Origin: Bacillus rubiinfantis
GTDB lineage: Bacteria > Bacillota > Bacilli > Bacillales > Cytobacillaceae
NCBI GenBank assembly: GCA_000752035.1
Contig: CCFE01000021.1
Location: 186,001 to 250,000, forward strand
DNA: 64,000 nucleotides
Direction of reading: 5' to 3'
Shown in pieces: positions 42,306 through 51,394 of the stretch (position 1 is the stretch's first letter; each line of letters starts with the position of its first letter). The notes beneath the pieces are model-generated. The model searched no databases, was not told the DNA's origin, and saw nothing but the letters and a program-made list of their open reading frames with translations. A program made the translations under genes and the position numbers.

Positions 42306-42575
42306 AGGTTCTTCAGAATCATCCTGTGGAGACTCTTTTTTTCGAATATACTTAACGATTCGTGTAAGAATAATGCTGCGATAAATGTGGCATTTTTTCT
42401 TATAAAAAGATGACGGGTGAATCATTTTTGTATTTTTCGTTGTTGAAGAAGACGGATTTAAGCTATACTCGACACTCCAAAACCACAAGTTTTTTAAAAT
42501 AAAACCCAGGTAGATACTAAGATATAAGGCATTAATTGTATTTATATCTGAGTGATCGATGAGTATTTGAAACAA
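42273..42575 (-). CDS. MifM-like arrest peptide upstream of yidC
   Basis: Membrane-anchored regulatory peptide of 100 residues. Hydrophobic N-terminal helix (about 12-33), Ser/Thr/Lys-rich middle, and a C-terminal part TRIVKYIRKKESPQDDSEEP (71-90) that resembles the MifM arrest region (RI..WIRK ... acidic cluster), then ISFLSFSHKY. B. subtilis MifM pauses its own translation unless YidC/SpoIIIJ inserts it, which opens the yidC2 mRNA hairpin. TTG 42575 follows GAGGTGA. Position, topology, acidic arrest motif and SD-hiding hairpin all agree; arrest itself is inferred. Confidence 0.8.
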   Translation of the reverse strand: MFQILIDHSDINTINALYLSIYLGFILKNLWFWSVEYSLNPSSSTTKNTKMIHPSSFYKKKCHIYRSIILTRIVKYIRKKESPQDDSEEPISFLSFSHKY

Positions 42576-42713
42576 AAATTTTCACCTCGCAATAAAGCGT
42601 AAACGCCTGTCCAACTCGGGGGCGTTGAAAACTGGACAGTGTTAGTTCTCTAATGAAACAGCGAAAGCGACATCGCTAAGCAGAAACATTACAAACTTTA
42701 GTCCAATGATAAG
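42576..42713 (-). other. 130-nt leader of the mifM-like/yidC transcript
   Basis: Untranslated leader. It holds two interleaved 6-bp inverted repeats: AACGCC (42602-42607) with GGCGTT (42621-42626), and TGTCCA (42608-42613) with TGGACA (42633-42638). They cannot both form as simple hairpins, so they are either alternatives or a tight pseudoknot. Confidence 0.45.
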
Positions 42714-42742
42714 AGTATAAAGGAGATTAGATAAATAATCAA
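42714..42742 (-). promoter_or_regulatory. promoter of the mifM-like/yidC operon
   Basis: Reverse strand TTGATT (42742-42737), 17 nt, TATACT (42719-42714), a near-consensus sigma-A promoter 140 bp before the MifM-like start. Confidence 0.75.
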
Positions 42743-42748
42743 TTTAAA

Positions 42749-42783
42749 AAGACACTAATTTCGTGGAAAATTAGTGTCTTTCA
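42749..42783 (-). terminator. terminator after pflA
   Basis: Perfect stem AAAGACACTAATTT / AAATTAGTGTCTTT around a short loop, followed by TT; the left arm lies inside the last codons of pflA. Confidence 0.8.
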
Positions 42784-43520
42784 GCAGCTTTCCAGTGTGC
42801 GGAGAGCATTTGGTACGCAAATTTTACTTCAGCTTCTGTAGGAGGTTCAACATCCTTTAGCGGATAATCATATCCGAGGGACTCCCATTTATAAACCCCA
42901 AGTTTATGGTAGTGAAGAATTTCAATTTTTTTGACGTTATTGAGAGTACCAATAAACTCGCCTAATTGTTTTAAATCTTCTGGGTCATTTGTAACGGTTG
43001 GGACAAGCACATGTCGCACCCAAATAGGGATATTTCGATGTGATAAGAATTTAGCAAATTCTAAAATATGATCATTAGCCATTCCAGTTAATTGGATATG
43101 TTTTTTACGATTTATATGCTTAAGGTCAAGCATGATTAAATCAGTATATTGCAGCAGTTCTTCAAGCTGCTCAGTAAACAGCTTGGCATGGGAAAAGCAG
43201 CCGCCAGATGAATCAATTGTTGTATGAATCCCTAATTTCTTACATTCTTTAAACAGTTCGATAAGAAATGGTACCTGTAATAGTGGCTCTCCGCCTGTAA
43301 CTGTGATTCCTCCGCCAGATGCTTCAATAAAAGGGAGATATGATGTTAAATCATCGATAATTTCTGCCACGGACATCTGTTTACCAGTACCAATTTCCCA
43401 AGTATCAGCGTTATGACAAAATTGACAGCGTAACAAGCATCCTTGTGTAAAAATTACATAGCGTATACCAGGGCCATCAACTGTTCCAAATGATTCGATG
43501 GAGTGAATATTTCCGTCCAT
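42771..43520 (-). CDS. pflA: pyruvate formate-lyase-activating enzyme
   Basis: Radical SAM enzyme of 249 residues that puts the glycyl radical on PflB. The 4Fe-4S motif CxxxCxxC is Cys28, Cys32, Cys35 (GCLLRCQFCHNAD); GGEPLLQ and DLKH follow. ATG 43520 follows GAAGGGA; a longer in-frame start at 43547 has no site. It lies 130 bp behind pflB with a hairpin between. Confidence 0.95.
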   Translation of the reverse strand: MDGNIHSIESFGTVDGPGIRYVIFTQGCLLRCQFCHNADTWEIGTGKQMSVAEIIDDLTSYLPFIEASGGGITVTGGEPLLQVPFLIELFKECKKLGIHTTIDSSGGCFSHAKLFTEQLEELLQYTDLIMLDLKHINRKKHIQLTGMANDHILEFAKFLSHRNIPIWVRHVLVPTVTNDPEDLKQLGEFIGTLNNVKKIEILHYHKLGVYKWESLGYDYPLKDVEPPTEAEVKFAYQMLSAHWKAAERH

Positions 43521-43614
43521 AATAAAAAATCTCCCTTCATTGTTCAAGCAAATTTAGCGTGTTGTTCACTTTTAGTAGTAACGATACTGTAATTCATTCT
43601 CAATCTATAGCATT

Positions 43615-43647
43615 AATCACGGGGAAGGGAGGACCTTCCCCGTGATT
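43615..43647 (-). other. intercistronic hairpin between pflB and pflA
   Basis: Perfect 14-bp stem AATCACGGGGAAGG / CCTTCCCCGTGATT with a 5-nt loop, very GC-rich for this region. On the reverse strand no T tract follows, so it is more likely an RNA-stabilising or processing hairpin that lowers pflA relative to pflB than a full terminator. Confidence 0.75.
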
Positions 43648-43652
43648 GGTTA

Positions 43653-45920
43653 TTATTGTGCTGTTACAGGTTCTTTCACAGTTTCTGCACCGGTAATCGT
43701 TTCATGGAATGTACGATTAATAACATCTATTTGTTGCTCGCGAGTTAATTTAATAAAGTTAACTGCATAACCAGATACGCGAATCGTTAATTGTGGATAT
43801 AGTTCTGGATGATCCATTGCATCTAGTAATGTATCACGGTTTAAGACGTTAACATTGAGATGATGTCCACGTTTTGTCATATAACCATCAAGCATTGCGA
43901 CCACGTTTTTAACTTGAGCTTCGTCTTCACGGCCAAGTGCTTTTGGTGTGATGGTAAATGTATTAGAGATACCATCAAGAGATGACTCATAAGGTAATTT
44001 AGCGACAGATGTTAATGAAGCAAGAGCACCTTTGGAATCACGGCCATGCATTGGGTTAGCACCTGGAGCAAATGGTACACCTGCTTCACGACCGTCTGGA
44101 GTAGCACCAGTTTTCTTACCGTATACTACGTTAGAAGTAATCGTTAATACGGATTGAGTAGGGACAGCTCCACGGTATGTTTTATGTTTTCTGATTTTGT
44201 TCATGATTTCTTTTACAAGATTTACAGCAATTTCATCGACACGTTCGTCATTGTTGCCGTATTTAGGATAATCGCCTTCGATTTCATAGTCAACAACGAG
44301 GCCGTTTTCATCACGAATTGTTTTAACCTTTGCATATTTAATAGCGCTTAGTGAGTCCGCAGCAACAGATAGTCCAGCGATTCCACAGGCCATGGTACGA
44401 AGGATTTCACGGTCATGTAGAGCCATTTCAATTCTTTCGTAGCTGTATTTATCATGCATATAGTGAATGATATTTAATGTGTTAACGTATAGCTCGCATA
44501 ACCAGTCAAGCATATTATCATATTTTGCCATCACTTCATTGTAATTTAAATACTCAGAAGTAACCGGTTGATAAGCTGGCCCAACTTGAGTTTTATATCT
44601 TTCGTCAACGCCGCCGTTAATTGCATATAACAATGCTTTAGCAATGTTTACACGCGCTCCGAAGAACTGCATTTGTTTACCAATTCTCATTGCTGATACA
44701 CAGCAAGCAATACCGTAATCGTCACCATAGATTTCTCTCATCATATCATCATTCTCATATTGAATGGCACTTGATTTAATTGACATTTTTGCAACGTATT
44801 GCTTGAAACCTTCAGGTAATTTAGTAGACCAAAGAATAGTTAAGTTTGGTTCAGGAGCAGGTCCTAAGTTATCTAGAGTATGCAAGAAGCGGAAAGAGTT
44901 CTTCGTTACTAATGGACGTCCGTCAAGAGCCATACCACCAATAGATTCAGTTACCCATGTTGGGTCGCCGCTATATAATTCGTTATATTCTGGTGTTCTT
45001 GCAAATTTAACGAGTCGTAATTTCATGACAAAGTGATCCACTAATTCTTGAGCTTCTTGTTCTGTTAATGTACCATTTTGAAGATCTCTTTCAACATAAA
45101 TATCTAGGAAAGTTGAAGTACGACCTAAACTCATGGCAGCACCGTTTTGTTCTTTAATCGCAGCAAGATAGCCAAAGTATAACCACTGAATAGCTTCTTT
45201 TGCGTTTTTCGCTGGTTGTGAAATATCATAGCCATAAGAAGCAGCCATTTGTTTTAATTCTTTAAGTGCGCGATATTGTTCGCTGTATTCTTCACGTTCT
45301 CGAATAATATCATCAGTCATTGTGCGGTCGCCGATGTAGTTATATTCTCTTAGCTTTTCTTGCATCAAGAAATCAACACCATAAAGAGCAACACGGCGAT
45401 AGTCGCCGATAATACGTCCGCGTCCATAAGCATCAGGAAGACCAGTAATGACACCGGCATGACGCGCAGCTCTCATTTCTGGAGTATAAGCATCAAATAC
45501 CCCTTGGTTATGGGTTTTACGCCAATCAGTAAAGATATGTTCAATTTCTGAATCGAGCTCATATCCATAAGATTCTAAAGCGTTTTTTGCCATGCGGATA
45601 CCGCCGAATGGCATTAAGCTGCGTTTAAATGGCTTATCTGTTTGAAAACCAACAATTTGTTCGAGTTCGTTATTTAAGTATCCTGGTCCATGTGAAGTGA
45701 TGGTCGATACAACTTTAGTATCTGCATCTAAAACACCGCCAGCTTCACGTTCTTTTTCTGATAATTCCATTACTTGTTTCCAAAGTTCCTTAGTTGCCTC
45801 TGTAGCTCCGGCAAGGAAGCTTTCATCGCCAGTATATGGAGTCACGTTGTTAAGTATAAAATCACGTACATTGACTTCTTTTTTCCAAACTCCGGTTTTA
45901 AAACCTTTCCATTGTTCCAT
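43653..45920 (-). CDS. pflB: formate acetyltransferase (pyruvate formate-lyase)
   Basis: Anaerobic glycyl-radical enzyme making acetyl-CoA and formate from pyruvate; 755 residues. Active-site Cys pair in YGIACCVSAMRIG and the radical Gly in RVSGYAVNF near the C-terminus. ATG 45920 follows AGAGGTG; GTG 45929 overlaps that site. An extended -10 (TGTTATACT) lies on the reverse strand near 45986-45994. With narGHJI at the far end of the window it points to growth without oxygen. Confidence 0.96.
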   Translation of the reverse strand: MEQWKGFKTGVWKKEVNVRDFILNNVTPYTGDESFLAGATEATKELWKQVMELSEKEREAGGVLDADTKVVSTITSHGPGYLNNELEQIVGFQTDKPFKRSLMPFGGIRMAKNALESYGYELDSEIEHIFTDWRKTHNQGVFDAYTPEMRAARHAGVITGLPDAYGRGRIIGDYRRVALYGVDFLMQEKLREYNYIGDRTMTDDIIREREEYSEQYRALKELKQMAASYGYDISQPAKNAKEAIQWLYFGYLAAIKEQNGAAMSLGRTSTFLDIYVERDLQNGTLTEQEAQELVDHFVMKLRLVKFARTPEYNELYSGDPTWVTESIGGMALDGRPLVTKNSFRFLHTLDNLGPAPEPNLTILWSTKLPEGFKQYVAKMSIKSSAIQYENDDMMREIYGDDYGIACCVSAMRIGKQMQFFGARVNIAKALLYAINGGVDERYKTQVGPAYQPVTSEYLNYNEVMAKYDNMLDWLCELYVNTLNIIHYMHDKYSYERIEMALHDREILRTMACGIAGLSVAADSLSAIKYAKVKTIRDENGLVVDYEIEGDYPKYGNNDERVDEIAVNLVKEIMNKIRKHKTYRGAVPTQSVLTITSNVVYGKKTGATPDGREAGVPFAPGANPMHGRDSKGALASLTSVAKLPYESSLDGISNTFTITPKALGREDEAQVKNVVAMLDGYMTKRGHHLNVNVLNRDTLLDAMDHPELYPQLTIRVSGYAVNFIKLTREQQIDVINRTFHETITGAETVKEPVTAQ

Positions 45921-46182
45921 TTTTTTCACCTCTTAGCATTTTTGGAAAACATATATAACAGATAAAAGGTTCTTTCATCACATTTAGTATAACAGGTAAA
46001 CAACATAAAACTAGAACTAATTGTTAAGATATTGTGAAATGTGTGTGTGCTTTTCTTTCTTAATTCCAATTTTTTTACAAACTATTAACTGTTATACAAT
46101 CAGAAACATAACTGTATTATAAGCAGAGTTAAAAATATAGTACCTGTTATATACAAGAAAAAACAGGAGATGTAGTCTCCTG

Positions 46183-46638
46183 TTAATCAACAACAATGTA
46201 AGCAATCATCGGGCCGTTGTGCTCCCTTGATGAATGTAGTTCACAAATTAAGCGATATGTTCCTTCTTTATTAAATTGGAGTGGAACCATTGTTTCCTCA
46301 CCTTTTGTGACCGTTCCTTTAATGTCAGTTCCTTCGATATGAAACGGATGGTTTTGACCGTTAATACCGTTAATATATAAGTGGACTTTTTCTCCCTTTT
46401 CGATAAAGATGGTACCTGGATCCCAGCGATATGCTTCCAATTGCTTGCCATTTTTTAATGTTGTTTTAAACTCTGCTGTTACCATATGAATTTCACGAAC
46501 TTTACCATTGTAATCTTGCTGATTAAACACTGCTGCATCCCCCGCTTTTAACAGAAACCATGCTGATACTGCAGTTAGCATAATTCCAATGGCAAGCAGG
46601 AAGATAAATGTTTCCTTTTTAAATATAAAAAACTTCAT
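46183..46638 (-). CDS. membrane-anchored cupredoxin-domain protein
   Basis: Protein of 151 residues with one N-terminal hydrophobic helix (about 10-31) and an extracellular cupredoxin fold. Likely copper ligands: His in QNHPFHIEG and Cys, His, His, Met in ICELHSSREHNGPM. The fold resembles the CuA/blue copper part of oxidases and NosZ-like proteins. A role in electron transfer or copper delivery is possible. AAAGGGGGGC precedes the start. Confidence 0.82.
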   Translation of the reverse strand: MKFFIFKKETFIFLLAIGIMLTAVSAWFLLKAGDAAVFNQQDYNGKVREIHMVTAEFKTTLKNGKQLEAYRWDPGTIFIEKGEKVHLYINGINGQNHPFHIEGTDIKGTVTKGEETMVPLQFNKEGTYRLICELHSSREHNGPMIAYIVVD

Positions 46639-46830
46639 CTATTGCCCCCCTTTAGATTGTCCTAATCTATTCATATGCTTGGAGAGGGAATAAACTTGTC
46701 TCCTTTTTAAATTTTCTAAACATGGATTGAAGTTGGAGGGAACTGTCAAAAATATTAGCTATAACCTCTTTGTTTTTCTTGAGGAAACGTTTATAGTGAA
46801 AACAGGAATATAAAATAGGTGGTTTTCTTG

Positions 46831-49356
46831 TTGGGGAATAAAAGAGAAAAAATTATAAAAGGAATTAAATTTATTTTTCCATTATTCTTATTAATCTTTG
46901 CCATTTTTGAAATAAGAAAATTTTCTGCTGATATAAATGGGGAACTGTTAAAAAGTGAACTGAATCAACTTGGTACTGGCGAATTATTAGCTATTTTTCT
47001 AATCACTTTTGCAGCTGTTCTTCCCATGATTTTATATGATGTTATTCTTGTCAAATGCCTTAAAAGCCAAGTTACCAAGAGAGAATTAGTGGAACAATCA
47101 TTTATCGCAAATTCAATCTCTAATTTAATTGGTTTTGGTGGCTTAATTGGAGCCATGTTAAGAACATATTTTTTTCATTCACCAAAGTATGATAATCGAA
47201 AACAGATTAGTATTATTGCATCTCTATCCCTCTTCTATTTAACGGGAATATCTTCATTAGCCTGGATGGTGACGATAGGATTTAGAAATATTCCGCTCTT
47301 TCACGATGTCAAATGGCTGTATTATGCAGTCTTAGGTGTTAGTTTATACTTACCGATATTTATTACGTTAAATATAATGAATGCAAGGAAAAACAAAGAA
47401 ACGCTTATATCAAAAAATGCAACTATTCAGCTGGTTGTTGTTTCTATTATTGAATGGTTCGCAGTTTTTATCGCTATTTATTTTTTGAGTATGATTCTAG
47501 GGGTAGGTATTCCGCTACATAAGTTATTTCCCGTGTATGTGGCATCTGCATGCGCCGGTATTATAAGTATGATTCCTGGCGGGCTAGGTTCTTTTGATCT
47601 TGTTTTTATTTGGGGGATGCAGGATCTCCACATGCCTGAAGAAAAGGTCTTAGTATTATTGCTGTTATATCGGCTCGGTTATTACTTTATACCTTTTATT
47701 GTTGGCCTTGTTTTTTTTGTAAAGCTATATTGGAAGAAATGGAATCAATCGTGGAACAATCTTCCCAAGGCCATTGTTCAAAGTTTAAGTCATATTATCT
47801 TAACATTATTAGTGTTTACATCAGGGTTAATCCTCCTGTTATCTGCTAGTGTGCCTGGTATCATGTCGAGATTGAGGATTGCTCAAGAGCTGTTAGCTTT
47901 CCCGATTATTAATGTTTCCCATCAACTAACCGTTGCCGCGGGTTTTCTATTGCTGGGGTTATCTCGCGGCATTGAATATAGTGTGAAGCGGGCTTATGAT
48001 ATAACAATGTTAGCCCTAATTCTGGCTGCATTATTTTCAATTTTCAAGGGTATTGATTATGAAGAAGCCATCTTTTTAATCATAGTAGCACTCCTGTTGA
48101 GATTGTCAAAAGGGCAGTTTTATCGGGAGAGCTATGTTTTAACCTGGGGAAGAACTATTTTTGATATAACGATTATATTGTTAATTACATCCATGTATCT
48201 TGTGATTGGATATGGTAATTTACCAAGTGCAAAACTAACCATCCCGCAACAATTTTTACCTTATATCATTGAAGATTCACAGGATTTATTCACGAGTGCC
48301 GGAATTGGACTCATCATTGCATTTATTATCTTGATTGCCGGTTACTATATAAGTTTACCTAAAAAATGGAAGTTTGAGAAATCTAACCATCATGAAAAGG
48401 AAATAATCGGGCATTTGAACAAATATAATGGTGGATCTTTGGCGCATCTAATCCTATTACATGATAAATATATTTTTTGGAATTCTCGACGGACTATATT
48501 AATTGCTTTTCAACAGTATGCTGATAAATTAATCATTCTTGGTGAGCCTATTGGGGAAAAGAAGGAAATTTCCAGTGCAATAGCCGAATTTCAGGAACTT
48601 GCTGATTTATATGGCTACACCCCGGTATTCTACCAAGTAAGTGATAAAATGCTGCCAATTCTGCATAATCACGGCTTTGCATTTTTTAAATTGGGAGAGG
48701 AGGGCTCTGTAGATGTCCAAGCATTCTCTCTTTCAGGAGTAAAACAGAAAAGCCTGCGTACAATTCAAGACAAATTTATTCGCGATAACTATACGTATGA
48801 GATTATAAAACCGCCATATACAATTAACTTGTTAAAGGAATTGTTGGAGATATCTGATGATTGGCTCCAAGGAAGACGAGAAAAAGGTTTTTCACTAGGC
48901 TTTTTTAATGAAGAATATATAACTAAGGCACCAATTGCCATAGTGAGAAACAAGGAAGGCAAAATAACAGGCTTTGTAAGTATCATGTATGTCTATGACA
49001 ATGAAAGCTTGGCAGTTGATTTAATGCGATTTAGACATGATGCTCCTCATGGTACGATAGACTTTCTTCTTCTTGGGTTGATTGAGTGGGCCAGAACTCA
49101 AGGGTATAAAGAATTCAATATGGGAATGTCTCCACTAGCGAATGTAGGGTTGTCTAAATTTTCCTTTTTAAGTGAGAAAATTGCAGCGCAAATATACTTA
49201 CATGGTCATTTAATTTATCACTTTCAAGGCCTAAGGAATTTTAAAGAAAAATATACCAATAGATGGGAGCCTAAATATTTGGCCTATCGAAAGAAATCAT
49301 CTCTGCCGCTGACAATGGCACAAATATCGTTACTCATTTCAAAAAAGAGGCAATAG
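46831..49356 (+). CDS. mprF: phosphatidylglycerol lysyltransferase/flippase MprF
   Basis: Adds lysine from Lys-tRNA to phosphatidylglycerol and flips it outward, lowering sensitivity to cationic peptides. About 841 residues: a long membrane part with about 14 helices (residues 1-505) and a C-terminal cytosolic synthase domain (about 510-840; GEPIGEKKE, FKLGEEGSVD, DLMRFRHDAPHGTIDFL, FNMGMSPLANVG). TTG 46831 is 8 nt behind AGGTGG; GTG 46819 overlaps that site. Monocistronic. Confidence 0.93.
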   Translation: MGNKREKIIKGIKFIFPLFLLIFAIFEIRKFSADINGELLKSELNQLGTGELLAIFLITFAAVLPMILYDVILVKCLKSQVTKRELVEQSFIANSISNLIGFGGLIGAMLRTYFFHSPKYDNRKQISIIASLSLFYLTGISSLAWMVTIGFRNIPLFHDVKWLYYAVLGVSLYLPIFITLNIMNARKNKETLISKNATIQLVVVSIIEWFAVFIAIYFLSMILGVGIPLHKLFPVYVASACAGIISMIPGGLGSFDLVFIWGMQDLHMPEEKVLVLLLLYRLGYYFIPFIVGLVFFVKLYWKKWNQSWNNLPKAIVQSLSHIILTLLVFTSGLILLLSASVPGIMSRLRIAQELLAFPIINVSHQLTVAAGFLLLGLSRGIEYSVKRAYDITMLALILAALFSIFKGIDYEEAIFLIIVALLLRLSKGQFYRESYVLTWGRTIFDITIILLITSMYLVIGYGNLPSAKLTIPQQFLPYIIEDSQDLFTSAGIGLIIAFIILIAGYYISLPKKWKFEKSNHHEKEIIGHLNKYNGGSLAHLILLHDKYIFWNSRRTILIAFQQYADKLIILGEPIGEKKEISSAIAEFQELADLYGYTPVFYQVSDKMLPILHNHGFAFFKLGEEGSVDVQAFSLSGVKQKSLRTIQDKFIRDNYTYEIIKPPYTINLLKELLEISDDWLQGRREKGFSLGFFNEEYITKAPIAIVRNKEGKITGFVSIMYVYDNESLAVDLMRFRHDAPHGTIDFLLLGLIEWARTQGYKEFNMGMSPLANVGLSKFSFLSEKIAAQIYLHGHLIYHFQGLRNFKEKYTNRWEPKYLAYRKKSSLPLTMAQISLLISKKRQ

Positions 49357-49521
49357 AGAACGAAAGATAAAAAACACTATTGCTTACCCATATTTAAATA
49401 AAAAGTGGCTAGACATCATTTTGATACGAGAATTATTCAATTTTTGCGAAAGATGTTTTTTTTTCCCGAATTTCTGTTACAATGAATTAGGATTATAGTA
49501 CTAGATTAAGGGTGTTTACTA

Positions 49522-50679
49522 TTGAAGAGATTACTATCAGTTCTTTTGTGTACGGTTGTTATTTTTTCATGGCAACCGCAAATATTTGCCGCAAGTAGCA
49601 ACAAAAATCTGAACTTAAAAAGTGAGGCCGCAGTTCTTTTAGATTCTGAAACTAACGCTGTACTGTACAGTAAGAATGCCGATAAAAAAATGTATCCTGC
49701 TAGTTTGACCAAGATTGCCACCGCCATTTATGCGATTGAAAAAGGCAATTTAGACAGCATAGCCACTATTAGTGGAAATGCGGTTAGACAGGATGGGACA
49801 AGAGTTTATTTGGTTGAGGGCGAAAAACTCCCGTTAAAACAGTTAGTTCAGGGAATGTTAATAAACTCAGGTAATGATGCTGCGGTTGCAGTAGCAGAAC
49901 AAATGGATGGCAGTGTCAGTCAATTTTCCGAGCATATTAACGATTATTTAAGACATACTATCGGGGTTCAACATACACATTTTTCCAACCCGAGTGGATT
50001 ATTTGCTAAAAATCATTATACAACAGCTATGGACATGGCTTTAATAACTAATTACGCAATGAAAAATCCGATATTTATGGAGATCTTTGGTACAAAGAAA
50101 ATCCATTGGAAAGCTAAAGCTTGGGATACCAATATTCTAACCCACCATAAAATGTTGAAAGGTGAGTTTCCCTATCGAGGGATTACTGGTGGTAAAACAG
50201 GCTACACGACCGAATCCAAGCAAACTTTGTCGACTTCAGCGGATAATGGGAAATTAAAATTAACAGCTGTAGTGTTAAAATCCAATCAACAACGTGATAA
50301 GTATGATGATACTGCAAAATTGTTTAATTACGGATTTAAATCATACCAGCATACAATTGTTAAGCAAGATGAGATTTTTAAAAAAGATAAGAGAGAATTT
50401 CAACCCAGCAGTGATATCCTTATAACGGAAGATGTTAAAGGGACGGTAAAAGAGGTAAGTGAATCCGGTGTCCTTACAATTAAAAACCGTCAAGGTATAA
50501 CTCTTCAAGCTGTTCAATTGAATGAAAATAAACCGCAGCCGGCCCCGAGCACAAATAAAAAAGTATCGGAAGAAAAGGTTCAACCTCAAACTGCGGGAGT
50601 TAATATTGTGATTGGACTGCTAGTTTTGCTTTTGGTCGTCTTTGGCTTTAGTACAGCAAAAAAAATAATTGGTAAGTAA
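49522..50679 (+). CDS. D-alanyl-D-alanine carboxypeptidase (DacF/PBP-type)
   Basis: S11 penicillin-binding protein of 385 residues: cleaved-type signal (about 1-23), SxxK as S61-L-T-K64, SxN in NSGNDAA, KTG in GGKTGYT, then a PBP5-type C-terminal beta domain and a final hydrophobic helix (about 360-378) that anchors it. Trims terminal D-Ala from peptidoglycan stems. TTG 49522 follows AAGGGTG. DacF-like or DacA-like cannot be decided. Confidence 0.9.
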   Translation: MKRLLSVLLCTVVIFSWQPQIFAASSNKNLNLKSEAAVLLDSETNAVLYSKNADKKMYPASLTKIATAIYAIEKGNLDSIATISGNAVRQDGTRVYLVEGEKLPLKQLVQGMLINSGNDAAVAVAEQMDGSVSQFSEHINDYLRHTIGVQHTHFSNPSGLFAKNHYTTAMDMALITNYAMKNPIFMEIFGTKKIHWKAKAWDTNILTHHKMLKGEFPYRGITGGKTGYTTESKQTLSTSADNGKLKLTAVVLKSNQQRDKYDDTAKLFNYGFKSYQHTIVKQDEIFKKDKREFQPSSDILITEDVKGTVKEVSESGVLTIKNRQGITLQAVQLNENKPQPAPSTNKKVSEEKVQPQTAGVNIVIGLLVLLLVVFGFSTAKKIIGK

Positions 50680-50687
50680 CAGAATTC

Positions 50688-50728
50688 AAAAAAGCAATGG
50701 AGAGGAATCCCTTTTCATTGCTTTTTTT
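50688..50728 (+). terminator. terminator after the carboxypeptidase gene
   Basis: Stem AAAAAAGCAATG / CATTGCTTTTTT with a 17-nt loop and T7. Confidence 0.82.
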
Positions 50729-50815
50729 GGCTTAAAAACAATACGTTGCTCGTAAGATAAGTAGTATATGAAAAAAAGAAAACTATTGCTAGTGTGGGAA
50801 AGGAGGTTAGACAAG

Positions 50816-51307
50816 ATGGATTTAGATAAATTAAAGCAATGGGTAGAAATGGCGAAAAATATGCAGGGAGGCGATTTTTGGGGTAATATCTTTGACCAAG
50901 AATTCGCAAAACAATTTATTAATTCAGAACAACGAGACAAAGCCTCAACTGCGGAATCGCAACAACAGCCTTCTCGAGAGGTCAAACAGTCAAGAAATTT
51001 TCCTCCAATAGATATACTCGAAGGCGAAGAGCACGTCCAGATCTTAATCGAGCTGCCCGGGGTTACGAAGGAGAATTTTGAATTGGGGTTAAATGGAAAT
51101 AACTTAGTGATAAAGGGGAGGGTACTCCCGCTCAATCCACATGCGAGACTAACTTACTCGGAACGGTTTTATGGCGACTTTCAACGGCAAATTACTCTGC
51201 CGGATACTATTACAGCAAATGTGATTAACGCAAAAATTTGGAATGGAATCTTAATTGTTCATTATCCAAGAATTAAAGTCAAAGGGGAAAGGATCCCCAT
51301 TGAGTAA
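50816..51307 (+). CDS. Hsp20/alpha-crystallin-like protein, second locus
   Basis: Divergent small heat-shock-like protein, 163 residues, with the alpha-crystallin core in the C-terminal part (PPIDILEGEEHVQILIELPG, LPGVTKENFELGLNGNNLVI, ITLPDTI, WNGILIVHYP). N-terminal part begins MDLDKLKQWVEMAKNMQGGD, like the N-terminus of the 17.1-17.5 kb paralogue in kind. Start 50816 follows AGGAGG. The next gene is a LNIG-motif protein, repeating the pairing seen at 16.8-17.5 kb. Confidence 0.8.
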   Translation: MDLDKLKQWVEMAKNMQGGDFWGNIFDQEFAKQFINSEQRDKASTAESQQQPSREVKQSRNFPPIDILEGEEHVQILIELPGVTKENFELGLNGNNLVIKGRVLPLNPHARLTYSERFYGDFQRQITLPDTITANVINAKIWNGILIVHYPRIKVKGERIPIE

Positions 51308-51394
51308 CGAGAATATCTTCCTTTTGTACATGTTCATTTCATTCTTCCATATATATAAAGTAAGGAATAGAAAGAGAGGAGCGTTCAAAAGTCC

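Noticed and set aside
46017..46040. Rex/FNR-like site upstream of pflB (TTGTGAAATG near TTGTTAAG)
   Set aside because: The halves are in direct, not inverted, order and the match to either consensus is poor.
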